Shown here: positions 1 through 8,217 of the stretch, piece after piece | Layout of the letters: every line of letters starts with the position of its first letter | Numbering within the stretch: the stretch's first letter is position 1 | From: Lentisphaeria bacterium UBA1776 | Lineage (GTDB): Bacteria > Verrucomicrobiota > Lentisphaeria > Victivallales > Victivallaceae | DNA length: 18,529 nt | Direction: 5' to 3' | NCBI GenBank assembly: GCA_002314605.1 | Contig: DCGO01000015.1 | Location: 1 to 18,529 of the forward strand | Notes under the pieces: model-generated | Database searches by the model: none | Seen by the model: the letters and a program-made list of their open reading frames with translations, nothing else | Told to the model about the DNA's origin: nothing | Position numbers and translations under genes: made by a program

Positions 1-2
1 GA

Positions 3-20
3 CCATATTCAAAAATATGG
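3..20. other. small perfect inverted repeat at left edge
   Basis: CCATATT and AATATGG form a perfect 7-bp stem around a CAAA loop. It lies downstream of the leftward operon B, about 400 bases past the kinase stop. It is AT-rich and the window ends before any T-run could be seen on the minus strand, so terminator function is only a guess. Confidence 0.25.
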
Positions 21-182
21 AAAAGTATCCATTTGCATTGCCGCTGTTGGATAGATCGGGATGGCTTCCTGAGAAGAGAGTCCAGGGGGCAGTAAGGAAG
101 CTGCATCCAATACGGCAAAGAGAAGGGGCATGGGGAGTGCATGGGAGAACATCCCGTCTGTATCAAGCTGATTATCTCGGCA

Positions 183-347
183 TTACAGGAACGATGTCAT
201 GTAAAGCGGAAGGCAGAGAAAGTCTTCCTTCTCCATCAGATCGCCGGGCTGCAGCACATAAGGCAGGTACAGCTGCCGGGCGAATTTGGTCCGGAACTTC
301 TGTTGATTCGAGGCCGGTCGGATTGCTCCGGCTAAGTCTGAACGCAA
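183..347 (-). pseudogene. decayed minus-strand reading frame, unrecognised
   Basis: Downstream of the kinase there is no intact gene on the minus strand. One open stretch of 54 codons has coding-like, GC-rich third positions and reads ...QQKFRTKFARQLYLPYVLQP... before a TAA at 183-185. It opens directly after a TGA at 348-350 and has no start codon with a ribosome-binding site. The same frame continues past the TAA, without another stop, to a TGA near position 16, as if one longer protein had acquired two nonsense codons. I do not recognise the family. It may equally be chance, so this is a weak call. Confidence 0.22.
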
Positions 348-385
348 TCAATCAGAATCAAATGTACACAGTATTTCGGACACAG

Positions 386-394
386 CCCCCCCCC
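386..394. repeat. homopolymer run of nine C (nine G on minus strand)
   Basis: Nine consecutive C lie 22 bases past the kinase stop codon, in the 416-base stretch that has no convincing gene. Such tracts slip easily during replication. No single length change restores an open frame into the downstream decayed segment, because a TGA at 348-350 blocks it, so phase variation of a gene here is not supported. Confidence 0.6.
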
Positions 395-416
395 GCATGG
401 AAACAGGACATTGAGT

Positions 417-1943
417 TCAAATTCCTTTTTCCAGCCGCTTATACTGTTCAAGCATGGGATCATAAATGATTTTTGTGTCAGGATTATGCAGAACCCGGTC
501 GACCGGAAGACACAATTTTTCAGCAAGTTCCTCAAAAGAGAGATGATCCACCGCATTGGCTGCACGCATGGCGGCGCCAAGGCCAGCGGCGTTTGAACTC
601 TCCTGGGTCATGACATCCGCCTGAAAAACGTCCGCAAGAATTTTTCGGAATCCGTTCAGTTTGGAGGCCCCTCCCGTCAGATGGATCGTATGAACCTTCT
701 CGTCGGTCCATTTACTGTGAAGCCGCATGGAAAGTGCCTGGGACTCAAGCAGGGCCCGGATATTTTCACCGGCGGAACTTGACAGTTCATCATAACCGTA
801 AACCACGCCGGCAGGCGCAGAGGGGGTGCATTCGGGCGAAAAACGCGGCAGCATCAGGCTTCCGCCGTTTCCCGGAACTGTGCCACGGATCTCTTCCTCA
901 AATCCCGCCCAATCAACCTGATATTTTTTGCGGATCTCTTCTCTCGCAAGGGAGCCATTTGCAAAACAGATCAGACTCATAAATCCGCCAGCGGGATTTC
1001 CGAATACATGCCCGCAGCCAAGAGGATCGGTCTTGAAGACAGACATCGGGGCAAAAACGGTGTCACTGGTTCCGAGGCTGATCCCGATCGTTCCGGGCTG
1101 TGCACAGCCAATCCCTATCAGACTGCATGGATTATCTCCGGACCACACCACGACCGGGATCCCCGGTTTCAGTCCGTATTTGCCAAAATATCCACAAAGT
1201 CCACCCTCAATCGTATTGGATGGCACGGCCAGCGGCAGTTTTTCTGCAAGGTTCGGTGCGGTAAAGCCGGTGATCTCAGAATCCCATTTCAGCGTTTTCA
1301 AGTTCAGCAGATTCATCCCCGCACCATCGCCGTAATCAATCGAAGTTGATTTCCCGCACAGGACGGAACAGAGGAATGAACTGACCAGATGGATCCGGTT
1401 CGTGTTTGCCCATTGCGCTGGATCCTGCCGGGCAAATTTCATGATTTGAGGACCGGTAAAACGCTCCGCTGGTGCGCTTCCGGTGATCTCCTGCAGACGT
1501 GATCCGAAGCGTTCAGAAAGCGCCCGACACTGGTCTCTGGTGGAATGATCCATCCAGATTGGAGAGGTCGCGCGGGACAATGTCGGCTGAAGCTGTTCGG
1601 CAAGGGTTTTCCCTGCATCAAGAGAAGCAAGGCTCTTCTCAAAAGATGAGTTCAAATACACGGAGCCATGCTGCTGCCCGGAACCGGATATCCCGCAGAT
1701 CCGGTCCAGCCGGATGCCTTTCTTCTGCATTTTATCGAAGAGCAGGTCCAAGGCCGCCAGCCACATCAGCGGGTTGGCATGGACGATCTCCGGATTTTCA
1801 TGAGCCAGAAATCCGTTCGGCGACCGATATTCCGGCAGATCACTGCCGAAATGGACACTTTCTTCCGCCAGAATGCCGCAGCGGTCGATGATGATGCCTT
1901 TCAGGCTCTGGGTGCTGCTGTCGATTCCGAGATATTGTTTCAT
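417..1943 (-). CDS. FGGY-family carbohydrate kinase, xylulokinase type
   Basis: Predicted cytoplasmic ATP-dependent sugar kinase, most likely phosphorylating D-xylulose or a related ketose to feed the pentose phosphate pathway. The 508 residues match the usual FGGY length. Visible motifs: N-terminal GIDSSTQSLKG (6-16), the sugar-side segment CGISGSGQQHGSVYL (83-97) and MDHSTRDQ (131-138), SGDN with presumed catalytic base Asp270, GTSDTVF (291-297) and the C-terminal ATP-fold signature TGGASKLNGF (423-432) followed by AAGLGAA. The ATG at 1941-1943 follows a good GGAGGA site. It is the last gene of operon B, 30 bp behind the isomerase-like gene, a pairing typical of xylose catabolism. Substrate is inferred from that neighbour. 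Rhamnulokinase, gluconokinase or another FGGY activity cannot be excluded, so no gene symbol is given. Confidence 0.93.
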   Translation of the reverse strand: MKQYLGIDSSTQSLKGIIIDRCGILAEESVHFGSDLPEYRSPNGFLAHENPEIVHANPLMWLAALDLLFDKMQKKGIRLDRICGISGSGQQHGSVYLNSSFEKSLASLDAGKTLAEQLQPTLSRATSPIWMDHSTRDQCRALSERFGSRLQEITGSAPAERFTGPQIMKFARQDPAQWANTNRIHLVSSFLCSVLCGKSTSIDYGDGAGMNLLNLKTLKWDSEITGFTAPNLAEKLPLAVPSNTIEGGLCGYFGKYGLKPGIPVVVWSGDNPCSLIGIGCAQPGTIGISLGTSDTVFAPMSVFKTDPLGCGHVFGNPAGGFMSLICFANGSLAREEIRKKYQVDWAGFEEEIRGTVPGNGGSLMLPRFSPECTPSAPAGVVYGYDELSSSAGENIRALLESQALSMRLHSKWTDEKVHTIHLTGGASKLNGFRKILADVFQADVMTQESSNAAGLGAAMRAANAVDHLSFEELAEKLCLPVDRVLHNPDTKIIYDPMLEQYKRLEKGI

Positions 1944-1973
1944 CAGGATTTCCTCCAGGAATGGACAGATGTA

Positions 1974-2972
1974 TTATAAGCCGCACATTTGGCGGATGCA
2001 GGCCAGATCCGCTTGAGAAGCGGCCGCCCTGTTTTCAGGCGTATGGATGCGGTCCGCCATGGTCAGCGCGATATCCAGCGCTTCCGTACAGTTGCGAATG
2101 AACTGTTTGCGGCAGTTGATCTGGTCTTTGGTATCCGCCTCTGCGCGGAGCATGTGACAGTCATATTCCACGACACCCTTCCATCCAATCCGGCGCAGGG
2201 TATAAAACATCATCACGGTCTCTTTGAGACCTTCCGGACCGACTAGCGGCGGGAAATCGTCATCGAACTGTGCCTTGATCTGACTGCCGAAGTGGAGGAA
2301 CTTCAGCTTGTCCATGCTGACCATGAATCCGACGGCATGACCGGCCGTGGGGAGAAACATCTGTCCCCGGGGTTCGTTGGGTTTGGGCTCGATGGTCGCT
2401 GCGGTATAGTTGGTGAAATTGTTTTCCTTGATGTAATCGTAAGCGTGATTCAGCCCTTCAGCGAGCCATTCATAGACGTGCTCCCACTGCGTGACAATGG
2501 GGACTTCAAAGCCGTCGCGTGCCACCCAGTACAGGTAGTACCGGGCGTTGAAAAAGTGACCGATCCGTATAGTGCGTTCGATTTTCAGCGCAGCTTCACG
2601 CCGGATCGCCGGATCGGGGTTGCAGAGTCCGCCGTCGCGGAACTGGGGGTACCCGTGCAGGGAACAGACCGCCGAGTTCACGGAAAGACCGGCCTCATCC
2701 AGAATTGCTTTGATCGCATGCAGTTTTTTGTAGACATCACTCTGGGAATCCAGATCATCCTGAGGGTGTTCCGGATCCCACGGCACCAGATCATCGTCAT
2801 GAAAAGCAGTACTTTCAATCAATCCTTCTTTGCCTGCCCAAGCAATGATCCCGGCAGTCTCCAGCGAATCGATCTTCTGAAGCACCGCTCCCCCGAAGGG
2901 ATCGGACAGCGGATTTGCCACACACCAGAAGGGCATGGAACGTTTTGTGACGCAGACTTTGTTGTAAGACAT
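1974..2972 (-). CDS. xylose-isomerase-like TIM-barrel protein, metal site incomplete
   Basis: Resembles actinobacterial-type (class I) xylose isomerase, the enzyme that converts D-xylose to D-xylulose using two divalent metals. Seen: FHDDDLVPW (57-65, with the equivalents of His54 and Asp57), FRDGG (111-115), TIEPKPNEPRG (193-203, metal ligand Glu195 and Lys197), LPTAGHA, FDDDF (236-240) and EYDCHM (269-274, Asp271). After FMVSMD (216-221) the sequence jumps to a segment that aligns just before FDDDF. About 35 residues that in the family hold the NPEVGHE motif (metal ligands Glu217 and His220 in Streptomyces numbering) are absent, and the Asp of the HIDLN motif is not matched. The C-terminus is also short: 332 residues against about 385-390. 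The frame is intact with a good AAGGAAGG site. It sits between transporter and kinase. It may be a divergent isomerase/epimerase, or inactive. Confidence 0.85.
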   Translation of the reverse strand: MSYNKVCVTKRSMPFWCVANPLSDPFGGAVLQKIDSLETAGIIAWAGKEGLIESTAFHDDDLVPWDPEHPQDDLDSQSDVYKKLHAIKAILDEAGLSVNSAVCSLHGYPQFRDGGLCNPDPAIRREAALKIERTIRIGHFFNARYYLYWVARDGFEVPIVTQWEHVYEWLAEGLNHAYDYIKENNFTNYTAATIEPKPNEPRGQMFLPTAGHAVGFMVSMDKLKFLHFGSQIKAQFDDDFPPLVGPEGLKETVMMFYTLRRIGWKGVVEYDCHMLRAEADTKDQINCRKQFIRNCTEALDIALTMADRIHTPENRAAASQADLACIRQMCGL

Positions 2973-3076
2973 GAGACCTTCCTTTCTGTATTTTGTTTGC
3001 AGTCATATAGTTTTTCCCAAAATCCTTTACATCGTGCCGACTTATCAATTTTCCGGAGAAAAGCGGCAAAAGGCCA

Positions 3077-4444
3077 TTACACGACTTCCGGAGCCCGATA
3101 GTTTTTTCCTCCAAGACGCCGCCACTGGATGAAGACGACCAGCAGAGCCAGCATGGCAAAAATGGTAACGCCGAAATCCCAGACAAACATGACCCGGTAG
3201 CCAAACAGATGAGTCAGGACACCTCCCAGAAAGGAACCGATCATCAGACTGACATGCGTCACCATGGCGTTGCAGCTGCAGTATTGGCCGAACTTGTCTC
3301 TGGGAACGATGGCGGCCAGCAAAGGGGTTTGAGCCAGATTCTGCAGCGCGTACATCAGACAGGTGATCACATAGACGATGCCGAAACTCAAAGGAGCGTA
3401 CACGAAAAAAAATCCGAAAACATTGGTGAGAATCACCAAACATCCCCCCTGAAAATAGACCAGCATCGGATGTGTTTTGTCCATCAGCCGTCCGAAGAAA
3501 AGGACCAGAACTGCGGAAATAATATTGCCGATGGCCGCGATTTTCCCATACTGTGCTACCGTTACCCCCAGCTCCTTGGTGGCAAAAAGCAGATTGTACA
3601 TGCTCCGGCAGATGTTGGATGCCCCGTTCAAGCCGAGACAGAGGTACAGAAATACATAGATCTTCCGGGTGAAGCATTGACGGAAGAACATGGCGAAATA
3701 TTCAACCGTATTACGGAGAATACCGCCGTTCTTGGTGATCTTGTCGTTCAGCGGGGGATAAGTTCCCTCTCTGGCGACCAATGACTGGAGGCCGTAAATG
3801 GTCAGATAACAGGCGGCAAAAATGGCCAGCACCAGTTTTGTGTGTGAAAATGAATACTGGAAAATAAAATAGCTGAATGCCGCATTGACAGCGGATCCGC
3901 TCATGCTGGCAACCGCCATGTAGGTTCCAAAACACTCCCGGGGAACCAGATCCGCTTCCAGATAATATACGACTGAACCGGGAAAGAGATAGACGATCTG
4001 AAAAAGAATAATGAAAATCCCCAATACCCACAGCTGCAGACGAATATGACATCCGGGGAGAATCTCTTGTATTCCGCCTGCCAGTTCTCCACTGTATCCG
4101 ATCAGGACCAGCAGAATTGCCTGCAAAGGTGCTGAAAAAAGAAGATACGGAGTTCTGCGCCCCCAGCGGGTACGTGTTTTATCGCTGACGGTGCTGATGA
4201 TGGGACAGAGAACGGCATTGAGAATACTCGGGATAGTCCCGATGATCAGGGCGATCTGCGCGGCATTCGCTCCTGCACGGTCCAGCAAGACAGGCTTCAG
4301 CTGCGGGATCAGACAGCCGGCCACCAGCGAAAGAACCTGCCGCATCAGGAGAAGGACGGTACAGACTGCGATCAGTTTCCGAAAGGTATAAGTCACGCTT
4401 CCCGCAGTGTAAGTGTGCGATATTGAGAGAGTTTCAGTCGGCAT
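3077..4444 (-). CDS. GPH-type MFS sugar:cation symporter
   Basis: Inner-membrane secondary transporter of the glycoside-pentoside-hexuronide group, which brings glycosides or pentosides in with Na+ or H+. The 455 residues contain about 11-12 hydrophobic segments. The loop after the second or third membrane span reads SDKTRTRWGRRTPYL (87-101), the diagnostic GPH/MFS signature, and a second-half counterpart FFGRLMDKTHP is visible. The start at 4442-4444 has only a distant purine-rich stretch (GGGGAGA about 20 bases upstream), so initiation may depend on coupling to the gene 28 bp upstream. It is followed by 104 bp in which I see no gene, then the isomerase-like gene. In context it is the best candidate importer for the oligosaccharide or pentose processed by this cluster. 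Substrate is not readable from the sequence. Confidence 0.9.
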   Translation of the reverse strand: MPTETLSISHTYTAGSVTYTFRKLIAVCTVLLLMRQVLSLVAGCLIPQLKPVLLDRAGANAAQIALIIGTIPSILNAVLCPIISTVSDKTRTRWGRRTPYLLFSAPLQAILLVLIGYSGELAGGIQEILPGCHIRLQLWVLGIFIILFQIVYLFPGSVVYYLEADLVPRECFGTYMAVASMSGSAVNAAFSYFIFQYSFSHTKLVLAIFAACYLTIYGLQSLVAREGTYPPLNDKITKNGGILRNTVEYFAMFFRQCFTRKIYVFLYLCLGLNGASNICRSMYNLLFATKELGVTVAQYGKIAAIGNIISAVLVLFFGRLMDKTHPMLVYFQGGCLVILTNVFGFFFVYAPLSFGIVYVITCLMYALQNLAQTPLLAAIVPRDKFGQYCSCNAMVTHVSLMIGSFLGGVLTHLFGYRVMFVWDFGVTIFAMLALLVVFIQWRRLGGKNYRAPEVV

Positions 4445-4472
4445 GATGTTTTTCTACGGGATGTCTCCCCTG

Positions 4473-6449
4473 CTAAACAGGAATGACGGCTCCGTCAAGA
4501 GCCGGGACCCGATATTGTTTTCCCGATACCGTGATCTTCCGGTCTTTGGGGAGAAAATTGGCGGCAAAAAGTTTCTTTTCTCCTGCGGGACTCTGCCAGC
4601 AGCTACAGAGTACCGCCGGAACAGTTATTTTGTCTCCGTTTTTCAGGAAAAGCCGGTGTTTGGCCACATGGAGCTCCGGCACCGGCATCATTCTGCCGTC
4701 CAGTAGATATTCCGGATATTTACGGCGCAACGCATTCAGGCGGCCTGCCAGCGTCATGAATTCTTTCCGGGGAGGTGCCGGAAGGGTCCAGGGCGCACCG
4801 GCCCCCCAGTCCAATTCACCGTTTTTCCGCATGGGAACCGTCAGCATTGCTCCGTTCGCAAAACCGAGAGCGGTACGGTAGAGCAGATTTTCCGGACTTT
4901 TTTCCACATCAAAACGGGCGTATTCGCATTGGTTCCCGGAAAAGTTTGCCGTGAATTCATGGGTTAAAAAGCTGTAAAATGGGATGAAATGCACCGCATT
5001 GGTCCGCAAGTCATTGACGGGGAAATCAATGATGTAGGGTTCTGCTGCGGCATCTTCCGTTCCCAATACAGCCGGACATCCTGCTTTCCGGAAAGCATCC
5101 CGCAGTTCCTGGTGCAGCATGAGTCCAGCTTCTGTTTCGTGAGCTCCCGGGGCCGACAAGTGTCCGTGATCCGATGCATAACAGTGCGGTACTTCTCCTC
5201 CCAGATCCTGATCGAAAAGCTGGTAAAAATCCACTCCGGAGGCCGCAACTTTGACCGCCTCCCCGACAATGCGCTTCCGGACCTCTTTCTGCATAAGGCA
5301 CAGAGGTACGGAACGACGGAACGGTTTGAAGTCGCTCTGGTGAATTTTTCCATCCGAATCACGGACCGGGAAATGATCAGGCGGCGACGGATATTCCGTC
5401 TCTGCAGAATAAACATAAGTTGTCCAGGAAGTACCGGAACCGTAGATCCCTGCATAATGTCCATGCTGATGAAGTTTTTCCACCAGACGACAAAAGGAGT
5501 CTCCACCGCCCACGGGGGGCCACTGCTGTATCGGGGTCCAAGGACCGCGATGCTCCCAGCGCATGGGAAGAGCCAACACCTTGCTTTCCGTTTCCTCGGC
5601 GATCGCCAGAAGTCCAGGCAGAGCGTTCTCATAGGGAACAAATTCATTGGGAACCGCCGACAACGTACCTTCTCCGGAAACAACGTAAGTAACGAATAAA
5701 GGGGACTGCTGGACAAAATCCGGATGTTTGCGGGCCTTTTCCAAAAGGTGGGAGGAAAGCAACCACTGCCGATAGGCTTCCGCCGCCGTCATCCAATCTC
5801 CTTCAAATGCGGAAAATTCCAGTTCATAATTGCCGTGATAAATTCCTTCTGCAGCATCATACGTCTCAATATGCAGACCGTAGCGCTCTGTTCCCCAGTG
5901 CATGATTCGTTTAGGGCGGCATTGTCTGTCGCGGGCAAAAAATCGGATTCCCCCGATGTGGTCAAATGCCGCAAGAAAAGGTACTTGACAGATCCCGGGA
6001 TAGCGCCCCCAGTGTTCATCTACATCATAAGGGCGTGTTGAATCGAAGCGCTTGTCCGGAGGAACGAGTGTTCCTCCGTGAACCGGGTCCAAAATGGTAT
6101 AGTCCTGCGGTACGCACAGCGGGGCAAGATCACAGGAGACCAGCATTTCTCCCGGGGGAATCTGAATCTCATGAGGAGAAACCCGGAAAGAATGCTCCTG
6201 ACTGTATAGCCGGATAGATACCTGAAGGTCGGCGAGTGTGCGGCATTCACGGAAGGTTAAGATCTCGCCGTTGTCCGAGCAGAGCGCGAAATCGTTTCCA
6301 GTAACAATCCTGCCTGACCGAAAGGTCAGGGTAAAAAGTGTTTCAGATGGAAAAAGAAACTCTCTCCCATGATGAACCAGAGACGCTACAGCTCCGCTGC
6401 CGGGGACCAGACGCAACTGATCCGCACCTGCGTTTCTCAACCAATTCAT
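4473..6449 (-). CDS. DUF6259-like predicted glycoside hydrolase
   Basis: A 658-residue protein without signal peptide or membrane segments, so probably cytoplasmic. An N-terminal beta-rich half (about 1-235) is followed by a TIM-barrel-like region with LPMRWEHRGPW (294-304), YAGIYGSGTSW (332-342), FYQLFDQDLGG (408-418) and GTEDAAAEPYI (463-473), then a C-terminal beta domain (about 590-658). This architecture fits the DUF6259 group of uncharacterised PVC and Bacteroidetes proteins, related in layout to retaining alpha-glycosidases. I infer Asp413 or Asp415 and Glu465 as candidate catalytic residues. The assignment to DUF6259 is from memory of the family pattern. AAAGGA lies a short distance before the ATG. 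The gene is 80 bp downstream of the pseudopilin and 28 bp upstream of the transporter, so it is likely co-transcribed and may cut the imported oligosaccharide. Confidence 0.75.
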   Translation of the reverse strand: MNWLRNAGADQLRLVPGSGAVASLVHHGREFLFPSETLFTLTFRSGRIVTGNDFALCSDNGEILTFRECRTLADLQVSIRLYSQEHSFRVSPHEIQIPPGEMLVSCDLAPLCVPQDYTILDPVHGGTLVPPDKRFDSTRPYDVDEHWGRYPGICQVPFLAAFDHIGGIRFFARDRQCRPKRIMHWGTERYGLHIETYDAAEGIYHGNYELEFSAFEGDWMTAAEAYRQWLLSSHLLEKARKHPDFVQQSPLFVTYVVSGEGTLSAVPNEFVPYENALPGLLAIAEETESKVLALPMRWEHRGPWTPIQQWPPVGGGDSFCRLVEKLHQHGHYAGIYGSGTSWTTYVYSAETEYPSPPDHFPVRDSDGKIHQSDFKPFRRSVPLCLMQKEVRKRIVGEAVKVAASGVDFYQLFDQDLGGEVPHCYASDHGHLSAPGAHETEAGLMLHQELRDAFRKAGCPAVLGTEDAAAEPYIIDFPVNDLRTNAVHFIPFYSFLTHEFTANFSGNQCEYARFDVEKSPENLLYRTALGFANGAMLTVPMRKNGELDWGAGAPWTLPAPPRKEFMTLAGRLNALRRKYPEYLLDGRMMPVPELHVAKHRLFLKNGDKITVPAVLCSCWQSPAGEKKLFAANFLPKDRKITVSGKQYRVPALDGAVIPV

Positions 6450-6529
6450 TTTCTTGATCCTTTAGAGACATTTCCATCCAAACCCAAGCAGGACGGCAGA
6501 AAAAAAGACGCTTCCAAATCCACAATGAT

Positions 6530-7327
6530 TCACTGACCGACCACATTGGCTCCCAGCTGGTCATATACGTATCCTGTAAAGAAACAGGGGGAATAACTGG
6601 TGCTTGCCCCGCCCAGCTTGCTGGCGGTACCGGCAGGCAGCTGCATGGTTTTGTATTCGATAAACTTCTTTTTAGCGGCATGACCGTCCATCATGACGGA
6701 ATTGCAGGCAGCAGTGCTCGGGGGCACGGTACTGGCATTACCGAAGGGACGGGTCTCGCCGTAGTCCCCGTGGCGCATGGCCATGGTAAGAAGATTGCTG
6801 AACTTGTAATCGCTGGTGAGATTGCTTTCTGCGGCAAACATCGCCTCTCCGGCATTTCTGATGGCGGAAGTCTTCCTGTAACGCTGGGCATTGGCTCCTG
6901 TAAGATACCCGTTGATCCCCATGTGAGTGTAGGTCATGTTTTGGCCGTCAGCCATCTTCCGGCTTTCCGAAGGGCAAAAGAAGGTTCCCGTCCCCTTGGC
7001 AATACCGAAAAAGGTGGTCCCGTAATTTGTTCCGACCACATTGCTCCCGCCGCGGCTTTTTCCTGACAGCACGCAAAACCAGAGCGTGGAAGCGGTGTCT
7101 TCAGAACTTGTTCCGACGGTGAAGCCGTTGACAATGAAATCGTTGTTGTCGCTGCTGTACAGACCGGATGCCGCCCCGATGGTCTTGAAGTTTCCGAGAC
7201 AGGAGATGGATTTTGCCGACTCCCTGGCCCGGTTCAGCGCCGGCAGCAACATTCCGGCCAGAATGGCGATGATCGCAATCACAACCAGGAGCTCAATCAA
7301 GGTGAATTTTGAATGCGTGACTTTCAT
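6530..7327 (-). CDS. prepilin-type N-terminal cleavage/methylation protein (pseudopilin)
   Basis: Exported protein with the type II secretion/type IV pilin N-terminus: MKVTHSK, then FTLIELLVVIAIIAILAGM with Glu at mature position 5, then LLPALNRARESAKSISCLGN. The remaining domain carries a DGHA motif near residue 219, resembling the H-X9-DG group common in Lentisphaerota and Planctomycetota. I place the start at the ATG 7325-7327 (265 residues), because GGAAGAGG lies 5 bases before it. The ATG at 7342 would overlap this site and add only MEEVI. The residue before the predicted cleavage is Lys, not the usual Gly. The gene lies between an IclR regulator and a predicted glycosidase. Family members are often numerous and scattered in these genomes. 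A role in holding glycan or secreted enzymes at the cell surface is speculation. Confidence 0.9.
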   Translation of the reverse strand: MKVTHSKFTLIELLVVIAIIAILAGMLLPALNRARESAKSISCLGNFKTIGAASGLYSSDNNDFIVNGFTVGTSSEDTASTLWFCVLSGKSRGGSNVVGTNYGTTFFGIAKGTGTFFCPSESRKMADGQNMTYTHMGINGYLTGANAQRYRKTSAIRNAGEAMFAAESNLTSDYKFSNLLTMAMRHGDYGETRPFGNASTVPPSTAACNSVMMDGHAAKKKFIEYKTMQLPAGTASKLGGASTSYSPCFFTGYVYDQLGANVVGQ

Positions 7328-7332
7328 AATAA

Positions 7333-7340
7333 CCTCTTCC
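7333..7340 (-). promoter_or_regulatory. ribosome-binding site that decides the pseudopilin start
   Basis: Minus-strand GGAAGAGG sits 5 bases before the ATG at 7327. The alternative ATG at 7342 lies immediately upstream of this site and has no comparable purine-rich stretch before it. Confidence 0.7.
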
Positions 7341-7380
7341 ATATTTTTTTGTCAGACGGCCAATCAATTTCATCAATTCA

Positions 7381-8175
7381 CTATTTCAGGAGGCGTTTGC
7401 GCAAAGCAACCTTGCTGATCTCTGAAGCGGCATCAAAAAGCCAGTTCAGCCGCTCTTTGCGGCTGTGCGCTTTATAGGAATCCATCCTGCCGTAAATGGA
7501 CAATCCAGCCGCTACAGAACCGGTCGGATCCACAACCGGAACCGCCAGAGACCAGACTCCCCGGACGGACTCCTCCAGAATTTCCGCAAATCCATCCTGT
7601 GCAATGACAGCACAGCGCACCTCCAGTTCCTCGGGAGATGTCACCGTCAATTCCGTCACCTGGGAGCGATGGATTCGTTTCAGCATTTTTTCCCGTTCAT
7701 CTGCCGGCAGCAAAGAAAGCAGAAGCCGTCCACAGGCTGTGGAGTGCAGCTGTTCCGTCCAGAACTGCGGAGGTTTGGAAAAATAGGTGTCTCCTTGGGC
7801 CAGCAGGGAAAGGCAGAAAAGTTTGTCGTTTTCGATGATGCCGAGAAAGACAGACTCTCCGGTGGTTTCTCTTAATTTGTGGAGCACCGGACGGCTTTCC
7901 TCACGCAGGTCCCTCCAGCTGTCCGCAAAATCTCCCAAGTAGAAACAGTGAGGCCCGAGCCGATAGCGGCGGCACTTTTCCTGAGAGACCATTCCCCGGT
8001 TGTAGAGTGTCCGTAGCAGATTCCCCACACATTGGGGAGATACCCCCAGCTGTTTGGCAATATCCACGGACCGCATTGGTTCGTCACTTTGCGCAAGTAA
8101 ATCCAGAATATCCACCGCACGCTCCAAAACCTGTATCACCGATTTTTTCTTCGTTTTATCTTCATCCGGCAGCAT
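7381..8175 (-). CDS. IclR-family transcriptional regulator
   Basis: DNA-binding regulator, probably controlling operon B and perhaps the divergent transporter. The N-terminal winged helix-turn-helix reads VLERAVDILDLL, VDIAKQLGVSP, VGNLLRTLYNRGMV; the C-terminal effector domain carries LREESRPVLHKLRETTGESVF, LHSTACGRLLLSLL and AVPVVDPTGSVAAGLSI, all typical of IclR. Start: the longest frame uses a TTG at 8199, but the ATG at 8173-8175 has AAAAGGGGA six bases upstream and lies about 35 nt from the predicted transcription start, so I prefer it (264 residues). It is the first gene of operon B, 53 bp before the pseudopilin. The effector is likely a pathway sugar or intermediate, which is an inference from context. 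Confidence 0.93.
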   Translation of the reverse strand: MLPDEDKTKKKSVIQVLERAVDILDLLAQSDEPMRSVDIAKQLGVSPQCVGNLLRTLYNRGMVSQEKCRRYRLGPHCFYLGDFADSWRDLREESRPVLHKLRETTGESVFLGIIENDKLFCLSLLAQGDTYFSKPPQFWTEQLHSTACGRLLLSLLPADEREKMLKRIHRSQVTELTVTSPEELEVRCAVIAQDGFAEILEESVRGVWSLAVPVVDPTGSVAAGLSIYGRMDSYKAHSRKERLNWLFDAASEISKVALRKRLLK

Positions 8176-8181
8176 GGAAAG

Positions 8182-8190
8182 TCCCCTTTT
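8182..8190 (-). promoter_or_regulatory. ribosome-binding site that decides the IclR start
   Basis: Minus-strand AAAAGGGGA ends six bases before the ATG at 8175. The upstream TTG at 8199 would place the start only about 11 nt after the predicted transcription start. Confidence 0.7.
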
Positions 8191-8217
8191 GCGGTTCAAA
8201 CTTCTCTATTGAAGCGT

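Noticed and set aside
386..394. phase-variable gene controlled by the nine-C tract
   Set aside because: Changing the tract length in either direction does not open a long frame: stops at 348-350 or nearby end every minus-strand frame.
17..469. 150-codon plus-strand frame in the gene-poor left end
   Set aside because: It overlaps the end of the kinase gene on the opposite strand, has no ribosome-binding site, uses many rare AGA/GGG codons and gives no recognisable protein.
2292..3101. 269-codon plus-strand frame opposite the isomerase-like gene
   Set aside because: It is antisense to the conserved isomerase motifs and extends across the intergenic gap with no start signal.
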